The notes under the pieces are model-generated. The model was not told the origin of the DNA, did no database searches, and worked only from the letters and a program-made list of their open reading frames with translations. Below are positions 54,681 to 63,054 of a DNA stretch of 64,000 nt, in pieces. The DNA is from Luteitalea sp. (GTDB taxonomy: Bacteria > Acidobacteriota > Vicinamibacteria > Vicinamibacterales > Vicinamibacteraceae). The first letter of the stretch is position 1. Each line of letters starts with the position of its first letter. The DNA lies in NCBI GenBank assembly GCA_009377605.1, contig WHTT01000025.1:1-64000 (forward strand), written 5' to 3'. A program made the position numbers and the translations under genes.

Positions 54681-55475
54681 ATGAAGCCAACTACCGTCTT
54701 CCTAGGCGAGATGACCAACCTCGAGATCGAGGCGTTCCTGAAAGAGCACCACACGGTCATCATTCCAACCGGTGCGACCGAGCAGCATGGCCCCCATGGT
54801 CCCTTGCTGACCGACGTGCTGATTCCGCAGGAAGTCGCGCGGCGCGTGGCGCCACAGGTAGGGGCAGTAGTGGCGCCGCCGATCAACTATGCGCTGTCGT
54901 ATCCGCACCGCGGCTTCGTCGGCGTCGTCGATATCCGCATTTCAACGTTCATGGCCCTCGTCGAGGACCTCTGTGTGGCGTTCGCACGCATGGGCTTCAA
55001 GCGCCTCGTGTTCCTCAATGGCCACTATGACAACACATACCCAATCGCGTATGCGTGCGCGAGCGCGGCCGAGAAGCTGCCGGAGGACGTCAGAGCGTTT
55101 CCGGCCAACTACTGGGATGGGTTCACGCCCGAGGAATCAGCGGAGTTCTTAGGCCTGAAGAATGGGATGCACGCCAACGCCGCAGAGACCGGCGCTGTGC
55201 TTCGGATCAACGCCGATCTGGTCGACATGGAGCGTGCAAACGCCGAGTTCCCGCCATTTCCGGAGTACACGGTCGCCAACACGGGTGCTGTGCATACGGC
55301 GTTCTTCTTCACATCGCCCGGCTCGGTCTATAGGGCAACGAAATCCGGTACATGGGGCGATGCACGGCAGGCAACCTCCGAGCTGGGGGAGCGCTATCTC
55401 GAAGCCGGCGTGCGCTCCACAGCGCGACTGCTCGAGAACATCGAAAAGACGTTCGCGGCAATGCCTCGACGGTAA
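54681..55475 (+). CDS. Creatininase-family amidohydrolase
   Basis: A 264-aa metal-dependent amidohydrolase. IPTGATEQHGPHGPLLTD (Glu, His and Asp ligands), FLNGHYDNTYPIAYA and NGMHANAAETGAVL (in place of H-A-G-x-x-E-T) match the family, which includes creatininase, MftE-like peptidases and formamide hydrolases. No mycofactocin or creatine genes are nearby, so substrate is unknown. No Shine-Dalgarno is visible because the C-rich array abuts the ATG. Confidence 0.88.
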   Translation: MKPTTVFLGEMTNLEIEAFLKEHHTVIIPTGATEQHGPHGPLLTDVLIPQEVARRVAPQVGAVVAPPINYALSYPHRGFVGVVDIRISTFMALVEDLCVAFARMGFKRLVFLNGHYDNTYPIAYACASAAEKLPEDVRAFPANYWDGFTPEESAEFLGLKNGMHANAAETGAVLRINADLVDMERANAEFPPFPEYTVANTGAVHTAFFFTSPGSVYRATKSGTWGDARQATSELGERYLEAGVRSTARLLENIEKTFAAMPRR

Positions 55476-55487
55476 CCTCGAACCTCT

Positions 55488-56612
55488 TCAGCCTTTCCAC
55501 CGGCGCACGGCAGCGATTCGTTCCCCCAGTGGTGGATGCGTGAGGAAGGCCACCTCGACAAGGCGAGACGCTTGCTCTTCCGCGAGGTTCTGTTGGCCGA
55601 GGCGGCGCAATGCAGAAATGAGCGCCTCTGGTCGACGCGTCAACGCGAGCGCATAGTGATCGGCGCGACGTTCCGCCGCGCGCGACTGAGCATACGCGAG
55701 CGGCTGGAGCACAAGCGAGGTCGCGCCGCCGACGAGTAGCATGAACGGCAGCGCCGCCACATCCGCCGTGCCACGCAGTCCGAGCAACGGCCCGAGCCCC
55801 CAAACGGCCACCTGCACGGTTCCCCACATGACAGCGGCAAGCGCGGCGTCGAACGCGAGACCTCGCCACACATCGGCGTGTACATGATGGGACAGCTCGT
55901 GCGCGAGCACCACCTCGATCTCATCCTCTGAGTAGCGCTCGAGCAGCGTGTCCGACAAAAGAATCCGGCGCGTTCGACCGAGGCCCGCTAATGCCGCATT
56001 GGCTTTGCGCGTGCGCTCGCCGACCTTCCACTCGTAGACATCCAGTGCCGGTCGGCCTGCGCGCACCGCCAGCGCGAGCAGGCGCTCTCGCAGAGAGCGC
56101 CGGTCGAGCGGCCGGACCCGATAGAAGAGCGGTAACAGCAGGACCGGTGCCAGCGCCACGATCAGGACCGAGAGAACGAAAGTGCCGAGGGTTGCCCACG
56201 CCCACCACCACCGCGGAGATTCACGGGCAATCCAGAACAGCACCTCGACCGCGGCAAGGCCGACGACCAGAGCAACCCCGGACGCCTTCAGGTGATCCCG
56301 CAGCCACGTGTCGAGAGATTCCGACGTGAGGCCGTAGCTGCGCTCGAGCACGAAGCTACGCAGGAAATACCAGGGCAGCGCGACGAGCTCCAACAGCAGC
56401 GCCAGCCCAATGGCAAACAACAGCAGGACGAAGGGCTCGCGCCATCGGTCCGGCAAGTCGAGCGCAACACCGAGGCCGAACAGCGCATCACGGGCGGGCG
56501 ACGAGACGCCAGACAGGACGACGAGCAGCAGCGCCGCGCCCACCAATACCACTTCGAGCACAGTCAACCGCCGGCGTGCTCGGTGATACCGCGTGCCCTT
56601 GTCCTCGTTCAC
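55488..56612 (-). CDS. M48-family membrane zinc metalloprotease (Ste24-like)
   Basis: A 374-aa integral-membrane protease. Several helices precede and follow the catalytic HELSHH (in VVLAHELSHHVHADVWRGLA); the third zinc ligand Glu/Asp pair is in RAAERRADHYAL. The N-terminal LTVLEVVLVGAALLLVVL and PFVLLLFAIGLALLLELVAL helices match the CAAX-prenyl protease-1 type fold. In bacteria such proteins act in membrane protein quality control. It converges with the creatininase gene 12 nt apart. Confidence 0.9.
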   Translation of the reverse strand: MNEDKGTRYHRARRRLTVLEVVLVGAALLLVVLSGVSSPARDALFGLGVALDLPDRWREPFVLLLFAIGLALLLELVALPWYFLRSFVLERSYGLTSESLDTWLRDHLKASGVALVVGLAAVEVLFWIARESPRWWWAWATLGTFVLSVLIVALAPVLLLPLFYRVRPLDRRSLRERLLALAVRAGRPALDVYEWKVGERTRKANAALAGLGRTRRILLSDTLLERYSEDEIEVVLAHELSHHVHADVWRGLAFDAALAAVMWGTVQVAVWGLGPLLGLRGTADVAALPFMLLVGGATSLVLQPLAYAQSRAAERRADHYALALTRRPEALISALRRLGQQNLAEEQASRLVEVAFLTHPPLGERIAAVRRWKG

Positions 56613-56631
56613 AACAAAACAGTCGCACTGG

Positions 56632-59600
56632 CTAGTTCAATCTCAGTGAGATGAGCTTGGAGACGCCAGGCTCCTCCATCGTGACCCCGTACAGCCGATC
56701 GGCGATCTCCATGGTCTTGCGGTTGTGGGTGACGAGGATGAACTGTGTGCGCTCCTGCATGCCGCGCAACATCTCGATGAAACGCCCGATATTCGCATCG
56801 TCGAGCGGGGCATCGATCTCGTCCAGCAAGCAGAAGGGACTCGGCCGGTAGGTGAAGATGGCGAACATCAGGGCCATGGCGGTGAGTGCCTTTTCCCCGC
56901 CCGAGAGGAGCTGCACGTTCTGGAGCCGCTTGCCTGGCGGCTGCGCGACGATATCGATACCGCTCTCGAGGACGTTCTCTTCGTCGTTGAGGATGAGGCC
57001 CGACTGCCCGCCCCCAAACAACGTTCGAAACGTCTCCTCGAAATTACGGTTGATCGCGACGAAGGCGTCGTGAAACCGCTCCCGTGTGGTCTTGTCGATG
57101 CGTCGGATGGCCTCGCCGGTCTGCGCAATGGCATCGACGAGATCCTGACGCTGATTGGTGAGGAAGGTGTGGCGCGTCTCGAGCTCCTCGAACTGTTCGA
57201 TCGCGATCATGTTCACCGGACCAAGCGCTGCGATCTTCCGCTTGAGACGAGCGATCTGCTCCTCGGCGCTTACCGGCCCGGACGCCGCCTCGTCGTTCGA
57301 CGCGGCACGCGCCGCTTCCGCGTCAACGGCGTCCGAGCTCGACGAGGAAGCGCCATCGGTGGCACCTTCGGCGCCGGACGCTCCCAACCCGTCTTCGCTC
57401 TCCTCCTCCTCCTCCTCCTCCTGCTCCTCTTCGGGCGCTGGTTCCGCCACCGCCTCCTGTGGTGCACCCTGCGCCGCCAGCAGGTCGGCCTCGGCCGCGA
57501 CGGCGTCGAGCGTCATCTGCAGCGCCTCGTCGCATGCCGCCGCCAAGTGCGCCAGATCCGCCTCCGCGGTGGCGCGCTCGACGTCGATCCGGCTCACTTC
57601 CGCACGCACGTTGTCGAGCTCATGGCGCGCTCCGCGCACTGATGCTTCGTGCGACTGGAAATTGGACTGGATCTCGACCACCCGTGCGTCGGCTGCCCGC
57701 ACATCCTGCAGCAGACCGTCGAACGCCGCGAGATCCGCGTCGAGCTGCTGTCGCGTTTCGCTGATGCGCTGGGCGAGCTCATCGCTCCGACGCTCGGCCG
57801 AGTCCAGCTCTTGCCGGCGTCCGGCAATCCGCGCTTCGAGCTCGGCCGACGCCTCTTCCAATCGCCGAATCTCGGTGGCGAGCGCAGATGCCCGCTCGAC
57901 CATCGCCGCATGGGCCGCCTTGGCTTCGGCGGCGTTGGTCAGCAGCGCCGACATCCGCTCTCGCGCGTCATAGGTCCGTTGTTGTCCAGCGGCGAGCGCC
58001 GTGTCCAAGGCTCGCTGGCTCGTCTCGAGATCGGCAATCGATTGCTGTGATTCTCGCTGACGCGCACCAAGCGACCCACGTTCTTCGTCAGCCCGGCGGC
58101 GCTCGTTCTCGATGAGCTCCTGGCGCCGGCTCACGCGCTCGGCGTCCTCCACGGCACGCGCGACGCGATGTTCGAGGCCGAGGATCTCCTTCTCCCTCGC
58201 GTGGGCATCGGCCGTCAGGGCGGCAAGGGACTTCTCGCCGTCGGCAACTCGAGCGGCAAGTGTGGTGACGTCGTCACCGAGCTTCGTGATGAGCGCCTGC
58301 TCCGTTTGAAGACGGTCTCCGAGCTCCTTGATCTCGCGGCGCGTGCCCAGGATGCCGCGGCTTTCGACGCGCCCGCCACCGGTCACCAGATAGCCACCAC
58401 GCACGAGCTCTCCGGCGAGAGTCACCACAACCCCACCGAGCTGCAGCGACGCTTGCACCGCACGCTCGAAGCCTTCGGCCACCCAGACCTCGCCGGTTGC
58501 GTGGCGAATCAAGTTGGCGTGCGCGCCCGTGATTTGCAGGACGCCGGCGAGCGGGACGATGTCACCGATCCGACCCTCGAGCGGAGCCGGTACAGCGCGT
58601 GGTGCTCCGTCGGCAACGAGCACACCGCACCGACCCAACCCGCGCTCGCGGACGAGAGCCAACGCGGCCAGTGCATCGGCGTGCCGGGGCACGATGATGC
58701 ACTGCAGCAGATCGCCCAGCGCAGCTTCTACGGCCGTCTCGTACCGGCTATCCACATCAACGTAGTCGGCAACAGAGCCGGCGTGAGGAATCTCCGGATG
58801 CTCCTCGGCCAGAATGAAGCGCGCCGCGTCGCTGTAAGCTGCGCGCGCTTCGTTGAGCTCCTCGAGCGAGCGCAGTCGAGCCTCGAGCCCTGAGATCTCC
58901 TTTTCTTTCGCGCGCGCTTGCTGGGTCTGCTCCTCGTAGTCAGCGCGCAGATGCTCGAGCTCCTCCTCCTGGGCGAGGCGCGCGCGCTCGGTCGACGCCA
59001 GGGTATCGCGTGCCGCGGCGAGCTCCGCGGCGGCCGTCGTCTGTTCACGCGTCACCCGTTCGTGCTCCGCCGCCAGGTCCGACGCCTCGACCTCGAGCCG
59101 GGCCAGCTCACCCGAGATACGCTCCTGCTGCGTCGCCGCATGCTCGATCGCGTGACGCAGGGCGTTCATGGAATGAAGACCAGCGTACACATCATGGCGC
59201 GCCTGCTCGACGACCGACTCCGAATTGTCGATCTCCTGGCGTGCGACTGCGACCTCCGCATCAGCCACCGCGAGACGCTCTGCCGCACGATCGCGCTCTC
59301 CGTCTGCTTCGCTCCCGGCCGATCGACGCGTCTCGATCTCCTGCCGCGCAGGCTCACGTCGCGCGTCGAGCGTTGCGAGCTCCGCCCGCAAGGTCGTGCC
59401 AAGCGTCTGCAGCGAGTCGACCTGCTGGCGGTCGAACTCGAGCTGCTGCTGCCGGCGCTCGTTCTCGATCTCCTGCTGGTGCGCCCGCGTTCGCGCGTGG
59501 CTCGCGTGCTCATCGGCCTGTGTGAGATCCAGCCGCAAGCGCTCGAGCTCCGCTTCGAGCTGCGCCACGCGAGCCGCAGCGCCGGTCTCACGCTCGCGAG

Positions 59601-60471
59601 CTTCTGCAAGACGCTGATGTGCGCTCGCGACGCTCTCTTGGAGCACGCGGTAACGCGCCGCAAACAGTATCTTTTCCCAGTAGCGGAGCTCTTCGCGCAA
59701 GCGGCGATAGCGTCTCGCTTTCGCGGCCTGGCGCTTGAGCGCGCCGCGCTGCTTCTCGAGCTCGTAAATGATGTCCTCGACACGGACGAGATTCTGCTGA
59801 GCGGCGTCGAGCTTCAGCTCAGCGGCTCGGCGTCGTGACTTGTACTTCGTAATGCCAGCGGCTTCTTCGATCAGCTGTCGTCGCTCGAGGGGCTTGGCGC
59901 TGAGGATCTGGCCAATCTTTCCTTGTTCGATCACCGCGTAGGCCTTGACGCCCAGGCCTGAGTCCATCAGGAGGTCTTGAACGTCCCGCAGCCGCACGAC
60001 GTGCCCGTCGATCAGATACTCGCTCTCACCGGATCGGTAGAGTCGGCGGGAGATCTCAACATCGCGCAGGACGTCCGAGTGTCCGTTCCCGTCGGCTTCA
60101 ATAGTAGCCACAGCCACCGTACGCACATCGCCCTGCGGCGCCACATGGTCGTGTGGCGTGGACTCGACGCTCGTGCCGTTCTGGCCGTTGGCGGCCGGGA
60201 CGCGGGTTGGCACGCCGCTCAGGCGGAGCTTGACCTCGGCGGCGCCCGTGGGTCGTCGAGCGTCGCTGCCGGCAAAGATGACGTCCTCCATGCGCTCGCC
60301 GCGCAGGCTCCTGGCGCTCTGCTCGCCGAGCACCCACGTAATGGCATCGACGACGTTGCTCTTGCCGCAGCCGTTCGGGCCGACAATGGCGGTCACGCCA
60401 CGGTCGAAATGCAGGTCGGCCGCGTCCGGAAAACTCTTGAAGCCGGTCAGCTTGAGGCGTTGGAGGCGCAT
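56632..60471 (-). CDS. smc: Chromosome segregation protein Smc
   Basis: Condensin ATPase, 1279 aa, about 90 longer than usual. Walker A is GPNGCGKSNVVDA (31-43) and the Q-loop region WVLGEQSARSLRGERMEDVI follows. Two long coiled coils surround a hinge (AGSVADYVDVDSRYETAVEA). The C-terminal signature LLSGGEKALTAMALM and Walker B FCLLDEIDAPLDDAN are intact. Two inserts are visible: a Gly/Thr/His-rich loop at about 100-135 in the head, and a Glu/Ser/Ala-rich acidic segment at about 1010-1080. The ATG at 60471 restores the family start MRLQRLKLTGFKSF. Confidence 0.97.
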   Translation of the reverse strand: MRLQRLKLTGFKSFPDAADLHFDRGVTAIVGPNGCGKSNVVDAITWVLGEQSARSLRGERMEDVIFAGSDARRPTGAAEVKLRLSGVPTRVPAANGQNGTSVESTPHDHVAPQGDVRTVAVATIEADGNGHSDVLRDVEISRRLYRSGESEYLIDGHVVRLRDVQDLLMDSGLGVKAYAVIEQGKIGQILSAKPLERRQLIEEAAGITKYKSRRRAAELKLDAAQQNLVRVEDIIYELEKQRGALKRQAAKARRYRRLREELRYWEKILFAARYRVLQESVASAHQRLAEARERETGAAARVAQLEAELERLRLDLTQADEHASHARTRAHQQEIENERRQQQLEFDRQQVDSLQTLGTTLRAELATLDARREPARQEIETRRSAGSEADGERDRAAERLAVADAEVAVARQEIDNSESVVEQARHDVYAGLHSMNALRHAIEHAATQQERISGELARLEVEASDLAAEHERVTREQTTAAAELAAARDTLASTERARLAQEEELEHLRADYEEQTQQARAKEKEISGLEARLRSLEELNEARAAYSDAARFILAEEHPEIPHAGSVADYVDVDSRYETAVEAALGDLLQCIIVPRHADALAALALVRERGLGRCGVLVADGAPRAVPAPLEGRIGDIVPLAGVLQITGAHANLIRHATGEVWVAEGFERAVQASLQLGGVVVTLAGELVRGGYLVTGGGRVESRGILGTRREIKELGDRLQTEQALITKLGDDVTTLAARVADGEKSLAALTADAHAREKEILGLEHRVARAVEDAERVSRRQELIENERRRADEERGSLGARQRESQQSIADLETSQRALDTALAAGQQRTYDARERMSALLTNAAEAKAAHAAMVERASALATEIRRLEEASAELEARIAGRRQELDSAERRSDELAQRISETRQQLDADLAAFDGLLQDVRAADARVVEIQSNFQSHEASVRGARHELDNVRAEVSRIDVERATAEADLAHLAAACDEALQMTLDAVAAEADLLAAQGAPQEAVAEPAPEEEQEEEEEEESEDGLGASGAEGATDGASSSSSDAVDAEAARAASNDEAASGPVSAEEQIARLKRKIAALGPVNMIAIEQFEELETRHTFLTNQRQDLVDAIAQTGEAIRRIDKTTRERFHDAFVAINRNFEETFRTLFGGGQSGLILNDEENVLESGIDIVAQPPGKRLQNVQLLSGGEKALTAMALMFAIFTYRPSPFCLLDEIDAPLDDANIGRFIEMLRGMQERTQFILVTHNRKTMEIADRLYGVTMEEPGVSKLISLRLN
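57402..57436. repeat. Trinucleotide (CTC/GAG) run encoding poly-Glu in smc
   Basis: A CTCCTC run on the plus strand encodes seven or more consecutive Glu in the acidic insert of Smc. Such runs change length by slippage without breaking frame. Confidence 0.8.
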
Positions 60472-60681
60472 GGGTCGGTCGCAACGGGCGGCCCACACCG
60501 GCGAGCGCGCTGAGCTAGCACACTGGGCTAGCACACTGGGCTGTGGGTCCCGTGAAAGTTTAGCAGGCGCTACTGGTTGGGGCAACTCGAAAAGTGGACA
60601 CTAGATAAGGGGCAGGGAGGCGAGCGCCTCGGCGAGGCGCCCCTACCATGACCGTGCGACGGACGCCCGGGCGACGCGTCC
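60472..60681. other. smc-ctpA intergenic region with tandem and palindromic repeats
   Basis: It holds a perfect 13-bp tandem duplication GCTAGCACACTGG (60514-60526 and 60527-60539) in the smc leader. A GCGCCTCG-G-CGAGGCGC palindrome at 60624-60640 is followed by CCCTAC, and a second GGACGC/GCGTCC dyad with CCCTACC near 60660-60688 reaches the ctpA stop. These may terminate ctpA transcription. Confidence 0.6.
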
Positions 60682-62313
60682 CTACCTTCCGTCCTGCTGT
60701 CCCGCGCGGGTGGTGTTCTTGGGGAGGCGGGTGAGCTGAACCGCCTCGGGGAACAGGCTGAGCGCGAGCTGCGCCTGCGGGTCGCGGGCGATGAGATTGC
60801 GCTGCGCCTGATCGATGCCAAAGAGGTCGACGTCGATCTCGAAATGAATCATCGCTTTGATGAACTCGAGATCTTTGGTGAATGCCGCCTCGTCGATCTT
60901 GACCTTCTTGCTCTGAAGAAACGTCCGGAAGTCCTCGACCATCGCGTCGTCGACGACGAAATCGCGCGCAAGCGTTTTGCGCCCACGGGCGACGGCGCTG
61001 ACGCGCGTATCCCCTTCGGGTGAGAATTTCTCGGCGTAGTCGACAAACAGCTGCCGCGCGTTCAGCATCCGGCCGAACCGCGTGGGGTTGAAGCCTTCGA
61101 GGGGACCGGCCAAGTAACGATCTGGCTCGATCCCTCCACCGCCGTAGACCTTCCGCCCGGCATCGGTGTAGCGGAGCTCTGCCGGATCCTTTTTCTCCTG
61201 ACGAATATCGTCACGCAGGGTGTGCGTGAGGTATTCGTCGAAGCTGCCATCCCACGGCCGCTGGATCAAACGTCCACTCGGCGTGTAGTACCGCGCTGTT
61301 GTGAGCGCTAGTCCCGCACCCTCGCTCACGCGGAAGATCGACTGCACCAGCGCCTTGCCAAAGGTGGTCTCACCCACGACGAGCGCGCGATCGTGGTCCT
61401 GCAGCGCGCCAGCCACGATTTCGGATGCGCTCGCGGAGTTGCGGTTGACCAGCACGACGACGGGCGCAGCGTCGAGATCCTCCGCATCCATCGCGGTATA
61501 GTCCGAATCGGAGTTGCGCGTCCGCCCGCGCGTGTAGACGACCAACTGTCCGCTCGGCAGGAAGCGATCGGCAACCTTGATGGCTTGATCGAGCGGACCA
61601 CCAGGATTGTCTCGAAGGTCGAGGATCAACCGCTGCATGCCCTCGCCTTCCAGCTTGTCGATGGCCGCGCCGAGGTCGTGATCGGTCGTTTCGGAAAAGT
61701 CGCCGACGCGGACGTACCCCGTCGTGCTGTCGACCATGAAGGAGCCGCGGATCGTGGGGATGTGGATCTCGTCGCGAGCCACGACGATCCGAATCAACTG
61801 CTCGTAGCCGCGCCGCTGGATCCCGAGCCTTACCTTCGAGCCCTTCTCTCCACGCAAGACCTTGACCGCATCGTCGTTGGTCCAGCCCTTGGTGTCGGCA
61901 TCCTCGATCTCCGCGATGATGTCGCCGCGACGCAGGCCGCTCTTGTACGCAGGCGTCCCCTCGAAGATGTTCGTCACGGTCACGTCACCGTCCACCGTGA
62001 GAATGCTTATCCCGAGACCGTAATAGCGTCCCTCCTGCCGCTCGCGCAGTTGTGCGTATACGCGCGGGCTCAGGAAGCTGGAATGGGGGTCCAGCTTCTG
62101 GAGCATCCCGCCTATGGAGCTGTAGACGAGGCGATCCGATTCGATGTCGCCGGCGTAGTTGTTCTCGACTGCGGCGAGGGCCGCCGTAAATATCTTGTAG
62201 CGCTCCGCGACCGGATCATTGGTGGCGAGAGCGCTGCGGCCGACCGCGCCCCCAAGCACGGCCGACAGGACGACAGCGCCGAGGGCGATCGACAAGGACC
62301 TGACGCGGGACAT
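60682..62313 (-). CDS. ctpA: C-terminal processing protease (S41 family)
   Basis: A 543-aa periplasmic tail-specific protease with a signal anchor (SLSIALGAVVLSAVLGGAVG). A PDZ domain (about 95-175; SGLRRGDIIAEIEDADTKGW) regulates the S41 catalytic domain, with Ser in NRNSASASEIVAGAL and Lys in VGETTFGKALVQSIF. A C-terminal region of about 170 residues lies beyond the core. The ATG at 62313 is selected for the signal anchor; the frame to 62463 only translates the C-rich repeat. Confidence 0.95.
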   Translation of the reverse strand: MSRVRSLSIALGAVVLSAVLGGAVGRSALATNDPVAERYKIFTAALAAVENNYAGDIESDRLVYSSIGGMLQKLDPHSSFLSPRVYAQLRERQEGRYYGLGISILTVDGDVTVTNIFEGTPAYKSGLRRGDIIAEIEDADTKGWTNDDAVKVLRGEKGSKVRLGIQRRGYEQLIRIVVARDEIHIPTIRGSFMVDSTTGYVRVGDFSETTDHDLGAAIDKLEGEGMQRLILDLRDNPGGPLDQAIKVADRFLPSGQLVVYTRGRTRNSDSDYTAMDAEDLDAAPVVVLVNRNSASASEIVAGALQDHDRALVVGETTFGKALVQSIFRVSEGAGLALTTARYYTPSGRLIQRPWDGSFDEYLTHTLRDDIRQEKKDPAELRYTDAGRKVYGGGGIEPDRYLAGPLEGFNPTRFGRMLNARQLFVDYAEKFSPEGDTRVSAVARGRKTLARDFVVDDAMVEDFRTFLQSKKVKIDEAAFTKDLEFIKAMIHFEIDVDLFGIDQAQRNLIARDPQAQLALSLFPEAVQLTRLPKNTTRAGQQDGR

Positions 62314-62341
62314 AAATTGCAGGGTAGCAGACACACGGGCA

Positions 62342-62390
62342 GGGAGCAACAAAGGGATAAAGGGGTCAAGGGATAAAGGGGGCAAGGGGT
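62342..62390 (-). repeat. C-rich repeat array in the ctpA leader
   Basis: On the minus (coding) strand: CCCTTGCCCCCTTTATCCCT then TGACCCCTTTATCCCTTTG, about six units, ending 28 nt before the ctpA ATG. Orientation relative to the gene is the same as in the other five sites. Confidence 0.85.
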
Positions 62391-62462
62391 GGTTCTTCGG
62401 GGCGCGCACGTAGCGCGGCGCCTCGAGGCCCCGCGGAGGAGGACGAGGAAGCTTCGCCCTCA

Positions 62463-62520
62463 CCCTTAGGCCCTTCGACCCGTTGCCCTTGATCCCTTGG
62501 CCTCTTTATCCCTTTGCCCC
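62463..62520 (+). repeat. C-rich repeat array ending at a TATAAT box
   Basis: Units CCCTTAGG, CCCTTCGA, CCCGTTG, CCCTTGAT, CCCTTGG, CCTCTTTAT, CCCTTTG and CCCC run directly into TATAAT at 62521. It faces away from the ctpA array, so the two flank a roughly 70-bp spacer. Confidence 0.85.
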
Positions 62521-62526
62521 TATAAT
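62497..62526 (+). promoter_or_regulatory. Strong promoter upstream of tatA
   Basis: A consensus TATAAT (62521-62526) with TTGGCC 18 nt upstream as a moderate -35. Transcription would start near 62533, leaving about 200 nt before the tatA ATG. Confidence 0.6.
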
Positions 62527-62532
62527 CATGAG

Positions 62533-62715
62533 GTGAGGTTGTGGGGGGATCGGGTCGATCATCCCACGAGACGTATGCATTCTCGTGCACCCACGCGCAC
62601 GCGAGGGTGTCGCCCCCGCCAGTTGCCCGCCTGGGCCACGAATCATCGGGGTCTGGCTTGTCCGGAGGGTTCCGGGCGTTGCCCGGCCCGGCCGCTCGAG
62701 GGTGTCAGCTACGCT
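62533..62715 (+). ncRNA. Candidate structured RNA or long tatA leader
   Basis: After the TATAAT promoter, 180 nt of non-coding DNA contains consecutive hairpins: GGGAT/ATCCC (about 62546-62565), a perfect CACGAGA/TCTCGTG with a 9-nt loop (62565-62587), CACCC/GGGTG (62588-62609), GCCC/GGGC near 62625-62636, and CCGGGC-GTT-GCCCGG (about 62676-62690). Longer pairing of TTGTGG near 62540 with CCACGA near 62636 could close the 5' part. No SRP, RNase P or tmRNA core was recognised; 6S RNA cannot be excluded. It could also be the tatA 5' leader. Confidence 0.4.
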
Positions 62716-62733
62716 TAGTCAAGGAGCCAGGGC

Positions 62734-63045
62734 ATGGGATTTGGGCCACTTGGGGTACCGGAGCTCATCATTATCTTCGTGATCGCGCTGATCGTCTTCG
62801 GTCCGCGAAAGCTGCCGGAGCTGGGGAAATCGCTGGGGCGCGGCCTGTCGGAGTTCAAGCGCGCGTCGAACGATCTGCGTAACAGCTTGGAAGAGGAGAT
62901 TCGCCTCGAGGATGACCAGGAAAAGCGTCCTCGAGCCGAGCCTGCCAAGGCGCCCACACCCGATCCAGTGGGACCGCGCCCGGTCGAGGACTCCACCCCT
63001 CGGAGCAGCGAGTCCACGCCGCACAACCAGGTGCTCGACGCATAG
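62734..63045 (+). CDS. tatA: Twin-arginine translocase subunit TatA/B-type
   Basis: A 103-aa protein with one N-terminal membrane helix (PELIIIFVIALIVFGPRKLP), the FGPRKLPELGKSLGRGL amphipathic helix, and a Pro/Ser/Glu-rich tail. It forms the Tat pore with TatC and may also serve as TatB, since no separate tatB is seen. It exports folded proteins; the window has two clear Tat substrates (17897 and 28620). tatC follows 9 nt later. Confidence 0.95.
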   Translation: MGFGPLGVPELIIIFVIALIVFGPRKLPELGKSLGRGLSEFKRASNDLRNSLEEEIRLEDDQEKRPRAEPAKAPTPDPVGPRPVEDSTPRSSESTPHNQVLDA

Positions 63046-63054
63046 ACCTCGCTC

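Noticed and set aside
60682-62463. Longer 593-aa CtpA with a Pro/Leu-rich N-terminus
   Set aside because: The extra 50 residues translate the C-rich repeat and its leader; the signal anchor starts at the ATG at 62313.
62533-62715. SRP (4.5S) RNA, RNase P RNA or tmRNA
   Set aside because: The conserved GGAA-type SRP loop, the RNase P core and tmRNA ends were looked for and not found.
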